Source of the DNA: Turbatrix aceti
Taxonomy: Eukaryota; Nematoda; Chromadorea; Rhabditida; Panagrolaimidae
Assembly (NCBI GenBank): GCA_963969345.1
Contig: OZ017766.1
Coordinates: 5,394,001-5,458,000, forward strand
Length of the DNA stretch: 64,000 nucleotides
Direction of reading: 5' to 3'
Below the pieces are notes generated by a model. That model saw only the letters and a list, made by a program, of their open reading frames with translations, did no database searches and was not told where the DNA came from. The translations under genes were made by a program, and so were the position numbers. This document shows positions 21,654 through 32,343 of the stretch, piece by piece (positions within the stretch are counted from its first letter, which is position 1; each line of letters starts with the position of its first letter).

Positions 21654-22167
21654 TTTTTGCACTTTGGACGCGTTCCGGATATAATAAATTAGAAAATTTC
21701 GAGATCTATAAATTCTTTTGCATCATTCAAGAATGCATGTTTGCGACATTATTTCTTTTATAAATGGCAGAATAATAAATACTAAAAACACAGGGGGATG
21801 AGAATAAAAAATCAAGAGAAACAGAAAATAGAATCAACTGAATGGTTTCCAATGAAAATTAATCAATTTATACACATCAAATAGAGAGAGATTTCGATAT
21901 CTTGAACTTAATTGGTCAATTATTTATGATTGACCGACATTCGCCTGATTTCAAAAGCTTTTGCACTAGCACAAACAAACACAAACACTCACAAATATGT
22001 TTACTGTATGAAATACAGGTTGAAACGTTATAAAACCGCCATTCAAATTCAGTTGATTATTTTATTCTGTATGCATTTAAAACGAAAAAAAAACTTACAG
22101 TGAAAAAGTAATAAAAAACATTATGTTGTTATTAAAATAGGTTTTCGTGAAACAAATTCAAAATTTT

Positions 22168-24130
22168 TTAATCACTGTCATCTGAAATATTCGCCAGTTT
22201 ATTAAAAGGCTTTGGTGCCGGTTTTAAAGCAGGTTTTGGTGCCACAGGTTCGTCGTCACTATCACTGCTATCATAATTATTTGCATAATTTTGACGAGGT
22301 GGCGGTGCAGGTTTTGCACTCGGTTTAGTTTTAGCTGCGGACTCGTCATCGCTGTCACTGAAATCCAGGATATTCTGAAGCGTTGGAGCTTTCAGCTGAG
22401 GGATGCTCGGTTTTGATTTTGTTGGCTTGACCGAAAGTTGGTCGTCGTCGTCGTCGTCGCTGTTTGCTACGTGCATATTACGTGCATATTTGGGTTTTTG
22501 CTGACGGAAGTTTACCCCAAATTTAGCATTAACTGTAGATTTGTCATCACCGTTGCTTTCATCATCAGAAAGGTCGTCAAGAACATTGTGATAGTTAGGA
22601 GCAACTTTTGGACGGGGGGTTTTAACTTTTGTGTTCTGCACCAAAGATTGGTCGTCGCTGTCGTCGTCAGAGAGATTGTCAAGTTTGTGATCACGAGGTT
22701 TAGATTTGCTGGTTTGTTTCTTAAAAGTTATTTTAACCACATCTATTTTTTCACTGTCGCTATCATCAGAAACATTTCCCGGAGCACCATTAGAACGTTG
22801 TTCGTTTTCCATTGTTGGTTTTTTTTTATTCGATGAAGCAGATGCCCTAAAAATGTTTTAATCAAATTATAGCCCCTCACGGATTTTTGTTTAAACGTAA
22901 AAGTTGGATTTTTTTACTTTTAAAATTTTTTTTTAAACGTAAAAGACGTATACGTAGAAAAAAGTTAAAAGGTCGGAAAAATGTTGTTAGTATTTATCAA
23001 CAATACAAGTTTATTAAATATAAAAATGCTTACTTTTTTGCAGATTTCTTTTCTGAATTTCTGAAATAAGGTATTCTGTTTTTAATTTTGTCAAATGTGC
23101 TTTGTTCCGGAGAGTGATGCCTATTCTTTTTAGATTCATCTGCAAACAATTTCGATTTCAAATTTGCTACGTTTGCATCATGCGCGGCATTTGTTTCTAA
23201 CGATGTCTTCATCGTCTTTGGCTTTTTGGGCTTCGGATTCGGTACGATGTCGCCGTTTGAATTTTCTTCAAACTGCTTTTTAACGGTCACTGTTCCTCTA
23301 CGGCGATAATTCTTTTCAGTCGTAGATTTGTTGTCCTGTTCGCCATCGTCGACGTCTGGAATATCGTCAAGATCGTCAGTCACTGTTTGCTTCGAGCGAG
23401 AATTCTTGCCGGCATTTGATTCGTTGTCTTCTCCGCCATTGTCGCTGTCGTCCAGATCGTCTACATCAACTGAATCTTCTTTTTCATTCTTGGCTTGCAC
23501 TTTGGGTGAACCATAACTCTTCTTATCATCGTTCCTTGCAGAATGGACGTTTTTGAGTTCTGCATAAACGTATTTATCAACTTCAACTTTAAGTATATTT
23601 GAAATCTTACGAAGCTTTTCGGTGTCCGCGTCATTTTGATTTTGCTGATTTTGGAGTGTCACACCAATTTCCACCAGCTTTTGATTTAATCCTTCAAGTT
23701 TGCCGACTTGTTCGGATAATTCAGTAACTTTTGAATTGATTTCATCCATTGTAGCCAACTTTTTGTGGATGCGACTCAGATTAATGTCGATGTCTTCGGC
23801 GATAAAAGGGTCACGATCCAGAGTTGTAGAATTTTTTTGCAGAATATTATTATCGGGAAAATAATTCAATTGGTTGGTCACACCGCAACGTGCTTGAGCA
23901 CTATCGGACGGACCACGATCTAAATAAGGAGAACCAGAAGTTGTGCGAACTGGTGGCAACGAATTTCCCAGTTGCATATTGTTATTAGGCACAACAGGTT
24001 GTGGATTTTGTATTGAAGGCGTATAATACCGACGATGTGCATCCCCGCGATCAATTTGTACGCTAGGATATATTTGTGATGATGCTGCTGAATGTTCTTG
24101 ATCGCGTCTACCGGAAAGCTGCTGGTTCAT
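22168..24130 (-). CDS. DLS2: family member lacking the GVKVP box
   Basis: Exons 24130-23034 and 22846-22168, joined in phase 2 (AA|gtaagc ... ttttag|G), give 591 residues. It starts MNQQLSGRR, without the N-terminal box. The conserved coil is present (DRDPFIAEDIDINLSRIHKK to KLVEIGVTLQNQQNQ). An acidic section (DDLDDSDNGGEDNES, DDLDDIPDVDDGE) and the motif NVANLKSKLFADESKK follow. Exon 2 adds five more acidic motifs: LDNLSDDDSDD, LDDLSDDESNG, LQNILDFSDSDDE, YDSSDSDDE and LANISDDSD. Separate initiation of the second exon is less likely because its upstream codons stay in frame through the junction. A splice-acceptor-like tttctag just before the 5'UTR (about 24162) suggests trans-splicing. Confidence 0.7.
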
Positions 24131-24189
24131 GATTAGTAGTTTGTCTGAATTGTGGATGTTTCTAGAAAGTAAAAGTTTTAGTGGGAGCA

Positions 24190-25460
24190 AAAATAAAAGC
24201 CACGATTATACATACGTATGAGCACTGACAAGCTGCGTGTTCAGCTTTTATACGCAGTTATCAACACGCAGTAAATACATCGAGATTTCGATATTGTTGC
24301 ACAAATTGTTGAAAAAAATAATAAAAATCTCCAACATAAGTTTTATTTTTTTTTGTGATACAACAATGAATTTTTCAATATGAAAAACATACAAAAATAC
24401 AAAAAAATTCAGAAACACGATATTTCCTTGGAAATAACAAATCAGAAATTTTCTAACAAACAAAAGCTTGTGTTTGTTTGTTTTGCAAACAGGTAAAATA
24501 ATCAAATCAAGAGCACATATTTACATTAAATTATTTTGTGCTTTACGATCTTATACAGGACAACCCCTTTTTGCTGAAGGTATCGTAGTTTCAGTACCGA
24601 CAACACTTCGTTGACGATGGATTTCAGGGTTGATGCAAGGCTTCTTAGGCTCCGCCTAGCTTCCAGAAGCTTTTAAGCATGATTGAGCAAAGACGATGAT
24701 TTCGATATTCATTAATAATTTATCGTGGATCTCGAAATATTCGTGTGCGATACGGCCTTGACAACATTCAAAATTTTTATTTAGTAAATATTTATTTTCT
24801 GGTCTAATGATAACTAACAATTGATGTGAAATAAATAAAATGAGAAAATATTTATTTACTGTTTTTTTGCATCACATTGATGCGAAGTCTGCCGGCCTAC
24901 TCGTCTTCATTGGAAACAGCTTTTTTGATGATTAAAACGGGTTTGTTAGCTAGCACTTGAGGCGGTTGTGTCGGAGTTTGGCGTTTGGATTTAGGGGGCA
25001 TTGTAAGCTTTTGAGCACCGTCACTCTCGCTGTCAGAAAGATTATCAAGACGAGGGTCATAAGATGCTGGGGGTACAAAACCAGACCGACGGTAATCATG
25101 TAGAATGCCTTGATCGTTACCGCTTTCTTTAATCCGAATTTCCACTTTATTACTATTGACTGCAGATTGCGAATTACGTATTTGGGGTTCATTCACAACG
25201 TCGACCAAGGCATCTGCCATCAAAAATGATTTTAAATTGGCAACATTCTGGCTATGTTCTATATCTTCTTGAGGAACTACGGTCGATTTTACTTTTGGTT
25301 TGATAACTGGCTTTGAAAGTGGTTTTGATTGATGCATTTTGGGTTGGGCTTCTTCGTCGCCACCCAGAATATCGTCCAAAAGATCTTCAGGTTTGGCAGG
25401 TGTTGGTTTTTCATTTTTGTTCTTTTCACCGAAGCCAAAAATTCCCATATAATTCAAAAA
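24190..25460 (-). repeat. Segmental duplication, copy A (DLS3 3' half and DLS2 upstream region)
   Basis: Nearly identical to 26414-28345: upstream flank of DLS2 = upstream flank of DLS3 (from acactgacaagctgcgtgtt), and 3' half plus 3'UTR of DLS3 = that of DLS4. Copy A lacks the 520-bp transposon and about 95 bp found in copy B (after ttattttgtgc). Confidence 0.85.
24246..24294 (-). promoter_or_regulatory. DLS2 upstream TATA-like element and ATTTCGATAT motif
   Basis: On the minus strand, AATATCGAAATCTCG (around 24294-24281) lies about 33 bp ahead of GCGTATAAAAGC (24252-24246). This whole block is nearly identical upstream of DLS3. Confidence 0.55.
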
Positions 25461-26353
25461 CCTGTTTTTAATAATTCCCATAAAATATAAAATCATGTTT
25501 ATATATATAGCTAGTATGCTTTGGTCTTCAGTGGATTTGGATTCAGCCAGTTCTATCGGCTCAGGATTATAACTTTTTTTATAATGCTCATCTTCTTCGT
25601 CCTCAAGTGACTCGTCAGGTGTAGGGGGTCTAACCTTAGCTTTACGTCGCTTATTTTTTTGCGGTTTGGTATCACCGTTGCTTTCATCATCAGAAAGGTC
25701 GTCGAGAATATTGTGAGAGTTAGGAGCAACTTTTAGACGGGGGGTGTTTGATATAACTTTTGTGTTCTGAACCAAAGATTGGTCGTCGCTGTCGTCGTCA
25801 GAGAGATTGTCAAGTTTGTAATCACGAGGTTTATATGTGTCGCCGTGTTTCTTGAAAGTTATTTTAACCACATCTATTTTTTCACTGTCGCTGTCAGCAG
25901 AAACGTTTCCCGGAACACCATAAACGTTGGTACGTTGTTGAGCCCTGGCAAAATGTTCGGTTTCGTTTTCCATTGTTACTGTATTTTTATTCGATGAACC
26001 AGATGCCCTAAAAATGTTTTAATCAGATTATAGCCCCTCACGGATTTTTGTTTAAACGCAAAAGTTGGATTTTTTTTTGCTTTTACGCAGAAAAATATTA
26101 AGAGGTCGGAAAATGTTGTTAGTATTTATCAACAATGCAAGTTTATTAAATATAAAAATGCTCACTTTTTAGCAGATTTTTTATCTGGCATTATGACACC
26201 AGTTATTATGTTTTTAATTGTCTCAAATGTGCTTTGTTCCGGAGAGTGATGCCTATTCTTTTTAGATTCATCTGCAAGCAATTTCGCCTTCAACTTTGCC
26301 ACGTTTGCATCATGCGCGGCGTCTACGCGTCTACCGGAAAGCTGCTGGTTCAT
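24897..26353 (-). CDS. DLS3: mosaic family member with large N-terminal deletion
   Basis: Exons 26353-26166 and 26007-24897, joined in phase 2 exactly as in DLS2, give 432 residues. Exon 1 begins MNQQLSGRR like DLS2, but jumps directly to DAAHDANVAKLKAKLLADES, losing the coil. Exon 2 starts like DLS2 (PGNVSADSDSEKIDVVKITFKK), then matches DLS1 (KPQKNKRRKAKV..PTPDESLEDEEDEH), then DLS5 (KKSYNPEPIELAESKSTE), then DLS4 (IKNRFLNYMGI to KKAVSNEDE). The reading frame survives all joins, so it may still make protein, but a transcribed pseudogene cannot be excluded. Confidence 0.6.
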
Positions 26354-26470
26354 GATTAGTAGTTTGTCTGAATTGTGGATGTTTCTAGAAAGTAAAAGTT
26401 TTAGTGGGAGCAAAAATAAAAGCCACGATTATACAGACGTATATGAACACTGACAAGCTGCGTGTTCAGC

Positions 26471-26519
26471 TTTTATACGCAGTTATCAACACGCAGTAAA
26501 TACATCGAGATTTCGATAT
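26471..26519 (-). promoter_or_regulatory. DLS3 upstream TATA-like element and ATTTCGATAT motif
   Basis: Same arrangement as upstream of DLS2 (ATATCGAAAT at 26519-26510, TATAAAA at 26477-26471). The flanks are nearly identical for hundreds of bases, so this copy arose by duplication and is not independent evidence of conservation. Confidence 0.5.
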
Positions 26520-26744
26520 TGTTGCACAAATTGTTGAAAAAAATAATAAAAATCTCCAACATAAGTTTTATTTTTTTTTGTGATACAACAATGAATTTTT
26601 CAATATGAAAAACATACAGAAATACAAAAAAATTCAGAAACACGATATTTCCTTGGAAATAACAAATCAGAAATTTTCTAACAAACAAAAGCTTGTGTTT
26701 GTTTGTTTTGCAAACAGGTAAAATAATCAAATCAAGAGCACATA

Positions 26745-27264
26745 CAGGGTTCTCAACGGGCCTGTTTTTTTTCGGCCCGGGCCGGGCCGGGCTTGCAAAA
26801 TTGAGGCCCGGCCCGGCCCGGGCCAGCCCGGGCCGGCCCGCCTTAATAGTACCTAGTTTTGTAAATAAATTTTATCGTCGAAAAACCGTTAAAAAACAAC
26901 AACAAACCCGAAGGTGGCAGAAGCACTTCCTCATCGTTGCACAGATTCATTTTCCGCTCAATACTAGTGCTCTTATGAACTGACGACAAAATTACGGTAC
27001 CCGCCATTTACTTTTTGCTTCCAGATTAGCCCAAAGGAACGGTGCCAGGTCCGCATTCTGCGTGCATTTCTTTGCATCCTTCGCGGTTTTTACTTTTTCA
27101 TAAAATTTTTCATAAATTTTGCGTAAAATATGCATTTTTTAAATTATTTTCCGGCCCGTTTTGGCCCGGGCCGGCCAACAAAACCAATCGGCCCGGCCCG
27201 GGCCGTGGAAAATACCGGCCCGGCCCGGGCCAGCCCGGGCCGACCCGGCCCGTTGAGAGCCCTG
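26745..27264. mobile_element. Non-autonomous hAT-family element with 8-bp target duplication
   Basis: 520 bp, beginning CAGGGTTCTCAACGGGCC and ending GGCCCGTTGAGAGCCCTG, an inverted pair. It is flanked on both sides by AGCACATA (26737-26744 and 27265-27272). The paralogous site near 24515 has a single AGCACATA and no element, i.e. the empty site. Subterminal regions are arrays of GGCCCGGGCC-type palindromes; the AT-rich core has no transposase ORF. CAGGG termini and an 8-bp duplication are diagnostic of hAT elements. Confidence 0.93.
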
Positions 27265-27773
27265 AGCACATATTTACATTAAATTATTTTGTGCCTTTTC
27301 CGTACGAAGAAGGGCCGAAAAGAAACAAATAATGGTACAAGATCTAACAAAGTCAATACTATTAATGAACACAACAAAATATCACACCAGAATCTTATAA
27401 GCTTTACGATCTTATACAGGACAACCCCTTTTTGCTGAAGGTATCCTCATATATACGTAGTTTCAGTACCGACAACACTTCGTTGACGATGGATTTCAGG
27501 GTTGATGCAAGGCTTCTTATCGGGCTCCGCCTAGCTTCTAGAAGCTTTTAAGCATGATTGAGCAAAGACGATGATTTCGATATTCATTAATAATTTATCG
27601 TGGATCTCGAAATATTCGTGTGCGATACGGCCTTGACAACATTCAAAATTTTTATTTAGTAAATATTTATTTTCTGGTCTAATGATAACTAACAATTGAT
27701 GTGAAACAAATAAAATGAAAAAATATTTATTTACTGTTTTTTTTTGCATCACATTGATGCGAAGTCTGCCGGC

Positions 27774-28531
27774 CTACTCGTCTTCATTGGAAACAGCTTT
27801 TTTGATGATTAAAACGGGTTTGTTAGCTGGCACTTGAGGCGGTTGTGTCGGAGTTTGGCGTTTGGATTTAGGGGGCATTGTAAGCTTTTGAGCACCGTCA
27901 CTCTCGCTGTCAGAAAGATTATCAAGACGAGGGTCATAAGATGCTGGGGGTACAAAACCAGACCGACGGTAATCATGTAGAATGCCTTGATCGTTACCGC
28001 TTTCTTTAATCCGAATTTCCACTTTATTACTATTGACTGCAGATTGCGAATTACGTATTTGGGGTTGATTCACAACGTCGACCAAGGCATCTGCCATCAA
28101 AAATGATTTTAAATTGGCAACATTCTGGCTATGTTCTATATCTTCTTGAGGAACTACGGTCGATTTTACTTTTGGTTTGATAACTGGCTTTGAAAGTGGT
28201 TTTGATTGATGCATTTTGGGTTGGGCTTCTTCGTCGCCACCCAGAATATCGTCCAAAAGATCTTCAGTTTTGGCAGGTGTTGGTTTTTCATTTTTGTTCT
28301 TCCCACCGAAGCCAGAAATTCCCATATAATTCAAAAACCTGTTTTTAATATTAATTATCGTGCTTTGTTCTTGAGGTTCAGCCAATTCTTTTCGCTTAAT
28401 CACAACATGTCTTTTCCTAGGTTCAGTATTTTTGGTAGTTTCAGCATCATCACTATCCAATATTTTGTCAAGATTGTCTGAAGACTATGTGTCCAATATT
28501 TCGTCAAGATCGTCTGAAGACGAAGTTTTTA
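27774..28531 (-). pseudogene. DLS4: truncated family copy with in-frame stop
   Basis: The minus-strand frame reads SSSDDLDEILDT, a TAG (28487-28485), then SSDNLDKILDSDDAETTKN and on to KKAVSNEDE at 27774. The 3' part is almost identical to DLS3. The N-terminal box, coil and first exon are missing; upstream sequence (28531-28760) is unrelated AT-rich DNA containing two copies of an aaatttttttccacc phrase. The stop lies between two copies of an internally duplicated LDxILD segment of about 33 bp. It could still be translated from the Met codons downstream, but it looks like a relic. Confidence 0.7.
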
Positions 28532-28773
28532 ACCCTAAATTTTTTTCCACCTCGAATCCAGGTCTCGCTGACGAGTCGGGCTGTGGCTTTTCTGTCTGAG
28601 ACTCCAAAGGAATTTCGACCGCGCCGTTCGAGCAAAATTAATAGAAAATTTTTGAATGTGTTGAATTTTTAACCCCAAATTTTTTTCCACCCCGAATCCA
28701 ACACAAGTTTCATAAAAAAGGTTTTATGTTTTTTTGCAAACAAAATAAGATCAAAAATAATAATAGGGGGAAA

Positions 28774-29121
28774 TCAAGCGCAACCGCCGTTCTTGACGAA
28801 AGCGTCCATCTTGGCAAGCAGCTTCTTTTGGTCCGCTTCGAATTCGTCGAGCAGTTTCCTGGACCAGAATCGGTTAATGTGGTTGAGCTGGACTTTGACC
28901 TTGATCATCTCAAGTCGAACCTCGAGGGCGTGAATCTCCCGATCGAAGATGATGTCCAGTTTTTCGGGAATGGTCTTGGCGTTGGCGAGGCGCGTTTTCA
29001 ACGTAGCAGACGCAGATGACGACGTCGAGGATGGCGAGTAGGAGGACGGCGTCTTGAAGGAAACCGTCGATTGGGACGAGAGGCTGGATACGGTCGAGGG
29101 CTTGCGAGTCACGGGAGCCAT
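28774..29121 (-). CDS. Small single-exon coiled-coil protein
   Basis: An intronless ORF of 115 residues starting MAPVTRKPSTVSS. A Ser/Thr-rich N-terminus (SSLSSQSTVS, SSYSPSSTSSSAS) is followed by a helical, charged region (TLKTRLANAKTIPEKLD, EIHALEVRLEMIKVKVQ, WSRKLLDEFEADQKKLLAKMD) likely to form a coiled coil, ending KNGGCA. Codon use is GC-rich and C-ending, unlike the AT-ending codons of the DLS genes on either side. It has a well-placed TATA element about 90 bp upstream. I recognise no family. The lack of introns and different composition suggest a retrocopy or a highly expressed short gene inserted within the DLS cluster. Confidence 0.65.
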   Translation of the reverse strand: MAPVTRKPSTVSSLSSQSTVSFKTPSSYSPSSTSSSASATLKTRLANAKTIPEKLDIIFDREIHALEVRLEMIKVKVQLNHINRFWSRKLLDEFEADQKKLLAKMDAFVKNGGCA

Positions 29122-29210
29122 GGTGCAGAGCAAGTAGCAGGTAGTCGAAAAAGCGTAGTGAACTGTAAGTAGCTAGACAGAAGCTAATGATTGTATTCTG
29201 GAATATTGGC

Positions 29211-29218
29211 TTATATAT
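29211..29218 (-). promoter_or_regulatory. TATA box of the small single-exon gene
   Basis: ATATATAA on the minus strand in a GGATATATAAGCC context, about 90 bp ahead of the ATG at 29121. Confidence 0.55.
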
Positions 29219-29562
29219 CCAGGAAAAGTCATGGGGACTCTAGACTCCACCTTTGCCCTTCTGATTTTTCCAGACGGCATATGAGTGTTCAGGGTATGAC
29301 ATTTGATGAGTTGACACCTGCGGGATGCGCGGTGTTCCCAAGCCACCCACCGTTGCTTGCGCAGCGATGGTTCACACTTGCGCGCACGGCGACTGTCAAA
29401 GCATGCCGATTCCGACTGCACCCTACTTTTTGGGATACTGAGTTGTGCGAAAGCAACTTTCATGGCCCTTGAAACCATAGTATTTTCCCATACTTTTTTA
29501 GGTTGTTCGATAATGGTATACCGTTTTCCGTCATTTTGAAATTCGTATTGTATACGACGCAT
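29219..29562 (-). CDS. Possible ORF upstream of the small gene
   Basis: A frame open to 29173 starts MRRIQYEFQNDGKRYTII at 29562 and continues with WENTMVSRAMKVAFAQL, then a GC-rich Arg/Cys stretch. The N-terminal 45 residues look protein-like; the remainder runs into the TATA region of the next gene. The true end and any splicing are unclear, and no family is recognised. Confidence 0.2.
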
Positions 29563-30261
29563 TTAAAAAAATTACACAAATTGCATTAATGAAAACTTTT
29601 TTAAACGAACGATTGATACACTCTTTTTTTTAACATTATTGGCAAAAGATTTTTGTGTTTTTACTTTCGATGATGATTTTCCGATTGAAAAGACTCGACC
29701 GTGACTATAAAAATAACCACATAATTGTAATTTACGATCAGTCTGAAAATTTATGATTCGCAAACCTACAATTCAGGCTACAAAAAAGGTCTTTTTTAAA
29801 CTTTATTTTTGATTTTGAAACAGGGCTTTGGTTTTTTTGCTGTGTGATAACTTTGAGCTATTTCTTGTTTTTTTTTGTGCGAATAATCCAAGTTTATTGA
29901 CTGGGAAAAGGTGATTTCCAAAATATAGCAGCTGATTTTAGAACAAAGTCAACTGCTACTAAATCCAGCTTTTTGTTCAAAAGGTGAAAAAAAGATGTAT
30001 TTGTTGTTCTAAATTAAAAAAATATTTTCTGTCAATCGGTGTCATCGGGAAGAGTATCCAAAATTAATAAGGGTTGATGCTGGCATCACGTTGAGCCGGA
30101 ACAAATGACCTAAAAAATAAATATCATAATTACGGTATATAAATAATGCAAGAAGAAATAATTGAAATCATTAATAAAAAAAATGTTTTTGTTTGTATAA
30201 AAATGTTACTTTTTCAAGCATTTATTCCTATTGTTGTCGCTTTCATCAAAAAGTCAATCAA
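29563..30261. other. Spacer with an orphan DLS last-exon relic
   Basis: AT-rich. At 30110-30062 (minus) the sequence ttttttag|GTCATTTGTTCCGGC closely resembles the last-exon start of DLS1 (attttag|GTCGTATGTTCCGGC). In DLS1's phase it reads SFVPAQRDASINPY then stop. DLS5 stops before reaching any donor that would join it. Confidence 0.45.
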
Positions 30262-31949
30262 TCAAGCATTATTGGACTTTGTACGCTTTTGAGAATGGTC
30301 GCTTTCGCCCTCAGAAAGATCATCAAAAAGAGAGTCGTGGACCCCAATTGTCATCTTATTTTTTTGGTCGTCAAAAGCATCTTCCCTCCCAATTTGTGCT
30401 TCTCCAAGAGATGCTGTCAATTCTTTTGGATTAATCCCTACATTTGAAGCTTGTCCGCACCTTTTTTTAGATTTGGTCATACTGCTTTCCAACGAGTCGT
30501 CTTCCTCTTCGGGCGGTTTGAATTGACTAATTTCGGGTTGAGCATTTTTGTTGCTGTCCAGAATATCGTCCAACGAATCTTCAGTTTTGGCTTGTACTTG
30601 CTCTTCACTAATATTTATCTTGCCACCAAAGCCAGAAATTCCCATAAAATATAAAACCATGTTTGTATATATAGCTAGTATGCTTTGTTCTTCAGTGGAT
30701 TTGGATTCAGCCAGTTCTATTGGCTCAGGATTATAACTTTTTTTAGGTTTAATATTTTTGGTGGTTTCAGCATCATCGCTATCCAAAATTTCGTCTCCAA
30801 CTTCAGGCTTCTCGGATCTTGCCTTTTGACTTTGTTTTTTTGCCGCAGGGTTCGAGATTTCTGCTCTGGCTTTACCAGCACTTATTTTTGGTTCCGTGTG
30901 AATCGATTTGGCAGCTGCAATATTAATAGCATCTTGAAGCGTGTAAATGCTTTCCGATAGCGCTGCATGTTGTTTTGGCATATCCAAGAGCGCTGAAAGA
31001 TGATTTTCAACGTGATCCAGCTTTTTTTTCATGTCTTCAAGCCGGCTGATTTGTTCGGAAAAGCGATCAATTTTAAGGTTAATGTTTTCAATAAAAGCCA
31101 ATTGCTGGTAAATGCAACGCAGATTAGCATTGATGTCATCAAGGATAAAAGGATTTGGATCTGCTGGATTCGCAAATTCTTGTCGCGGAAGATTAATTTG
31201 ATTATGAAAACCAGATTGAATACTGTACGATACCGGAGTAGTTTCACGGTCATCATGCACATGTTCGACTGGTTTGGGGCTTTGCTGTGACAGCATTGTA
31301 CGGTTCTGGTGAGGTGAAGCAGATGTGTCGTGATGTTGATTAACTGTCACATTACGCCGTTGCTGTTGCTGTTGCGGCAAATGATAACCAGACATGTTAC
31401 GCGTGTGATCTTGACGCATTTCATCCAAGGGATCCAATGACTTGATTTCTTGCGTCTCTGCATATTCGTAAACATCACGATCAGTTAATGGAAACTGTTC
31501 TAGAAAGCGGTCCTCCAAATTCTGGTGTGACATTCTATCATTTGGGTGAGGGGATACAGACGATTGACAGTGTTGCGGGAACGCATTTTCACGTGCAAGA
31601 TACTGCTGTTCTTGCATCTCAAAACTTTGACGGATGTATTCTTCTTCGCCGTTTTTGTTGATGATTTTTGTAAAAGGCACTTTAACGCCGTTGACATTCA
31701 GATAGCAAATATTACCATCACGCTTTGGAAAACCATAATTTTCGCAATCAAAAAAATTGGAACTCGGTGAAACATCACGACGTGGCTTGGGAACAGGAGG
31801 CGCCTGGTGTTGTTGGCCATTCAGTGACTGGATGTCGTCAAAATCCTAAAAATCTCGAGCATATTTAGTTCTACAGGCTTTGAAAGAAAGCTTAATCCAA
31901 CCGATACGACACTGATTTCTTCGTAGTTGTTCGTGTTGCGGGAGTACAT
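30262..31949 (-). CDS. DLS5: family member with GVKVP box, shortened C-terminus
   Basis: Exons 31949-31902 (MYSRNTNNYEEISVVS, donor TCG|gttgga) and 31845-30262 give 543 residues. The family box is GFPKRDGNICYLNVNGVKVP followed by KIINKNGEEEYI. A Gln/Arg/His-rich segment follows (YHLPQQQQQRRNV), then the coil from NPFILDDINANLRCIYQQ to RLEDMKKKLDHVENH. Acidic motifs include DEILDSDDAE, LDDILDSNKN and FDDLSEGESDHSQ. The frame stops at 30262 (SNNA, stop); just beyond, an out-of-frame stretch reading DESDNNRNK and a donor-like gtaaca suggest that the original C-terminus was lost by a small frameshift in an ATTG run. DLS3 carries a piece derived from this gene. Confidence 0.7.
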
Positions 31950-32100
31950 GATGATGCGACAGGGTTGCGAAAAACTGGAAGAAACCAACCGACTACTTCT
32001 CAGTCAACAATCACTAATACAATAACGCACGTGCATTACTCCTTCGACTCAGGTTTTCTTATCACTCGCAAAGCGAAATTCTAAAAAAGGCGTGCGTGCA

Positions 32101-32115
32101 TTTATATTTCGAGAT
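32101..32115 (-). promoter_or_regulatory. DLS5 upstream TATA-like element and degenerate motif
   Basis: On the minus strand ATCTCGAAAT (32115-32106) directly abuts TATAAATGCACG (TATA-like), about 155 bp upstream of the start. The motif has one change from the ATATCGAAAT of its paralogs. Confidence 0.4.
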
Positions 32116-32343
32116 TCTTTGATCCAGCATGCATACCCCAAAAAATCTTCCGCAATAAATTTTCATTTTTACTTGAGTTACTTGATTACGTTTGATTCAG
32201 CTGCAGAAAAATAGCTTATTCGTTCTTATTTATTCGGCCTTTAAATACGTGGTATGATAAACGAAAAACAAAGAAAATTTTAAAAAATTGTATTTTCAAA
32301 AAAGAAATAAATTGTTAGTATGTTCCAGGCATTAAAATTATGT

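Larger units (their letters stand above)
26414..28345 (-). repeat. Segmental duplication, copy B (DLS4 3' half and DLS3 upstream region)
   Basis: The counterpart of 24190-25460, with the transposon at 26745-27264 and an additional segment at about 27294-27402 that copy A lacks. Remaining differences are scattered single bases, so the duplication is recent relative to the transposon insertion. Confidence 0.85.

Noticed and set aside
29191..29472. Plus-strand ORF over the small gene's upstream region
   Set aside because: Antisense to the TATA-containing promoter, with no recognisable content.
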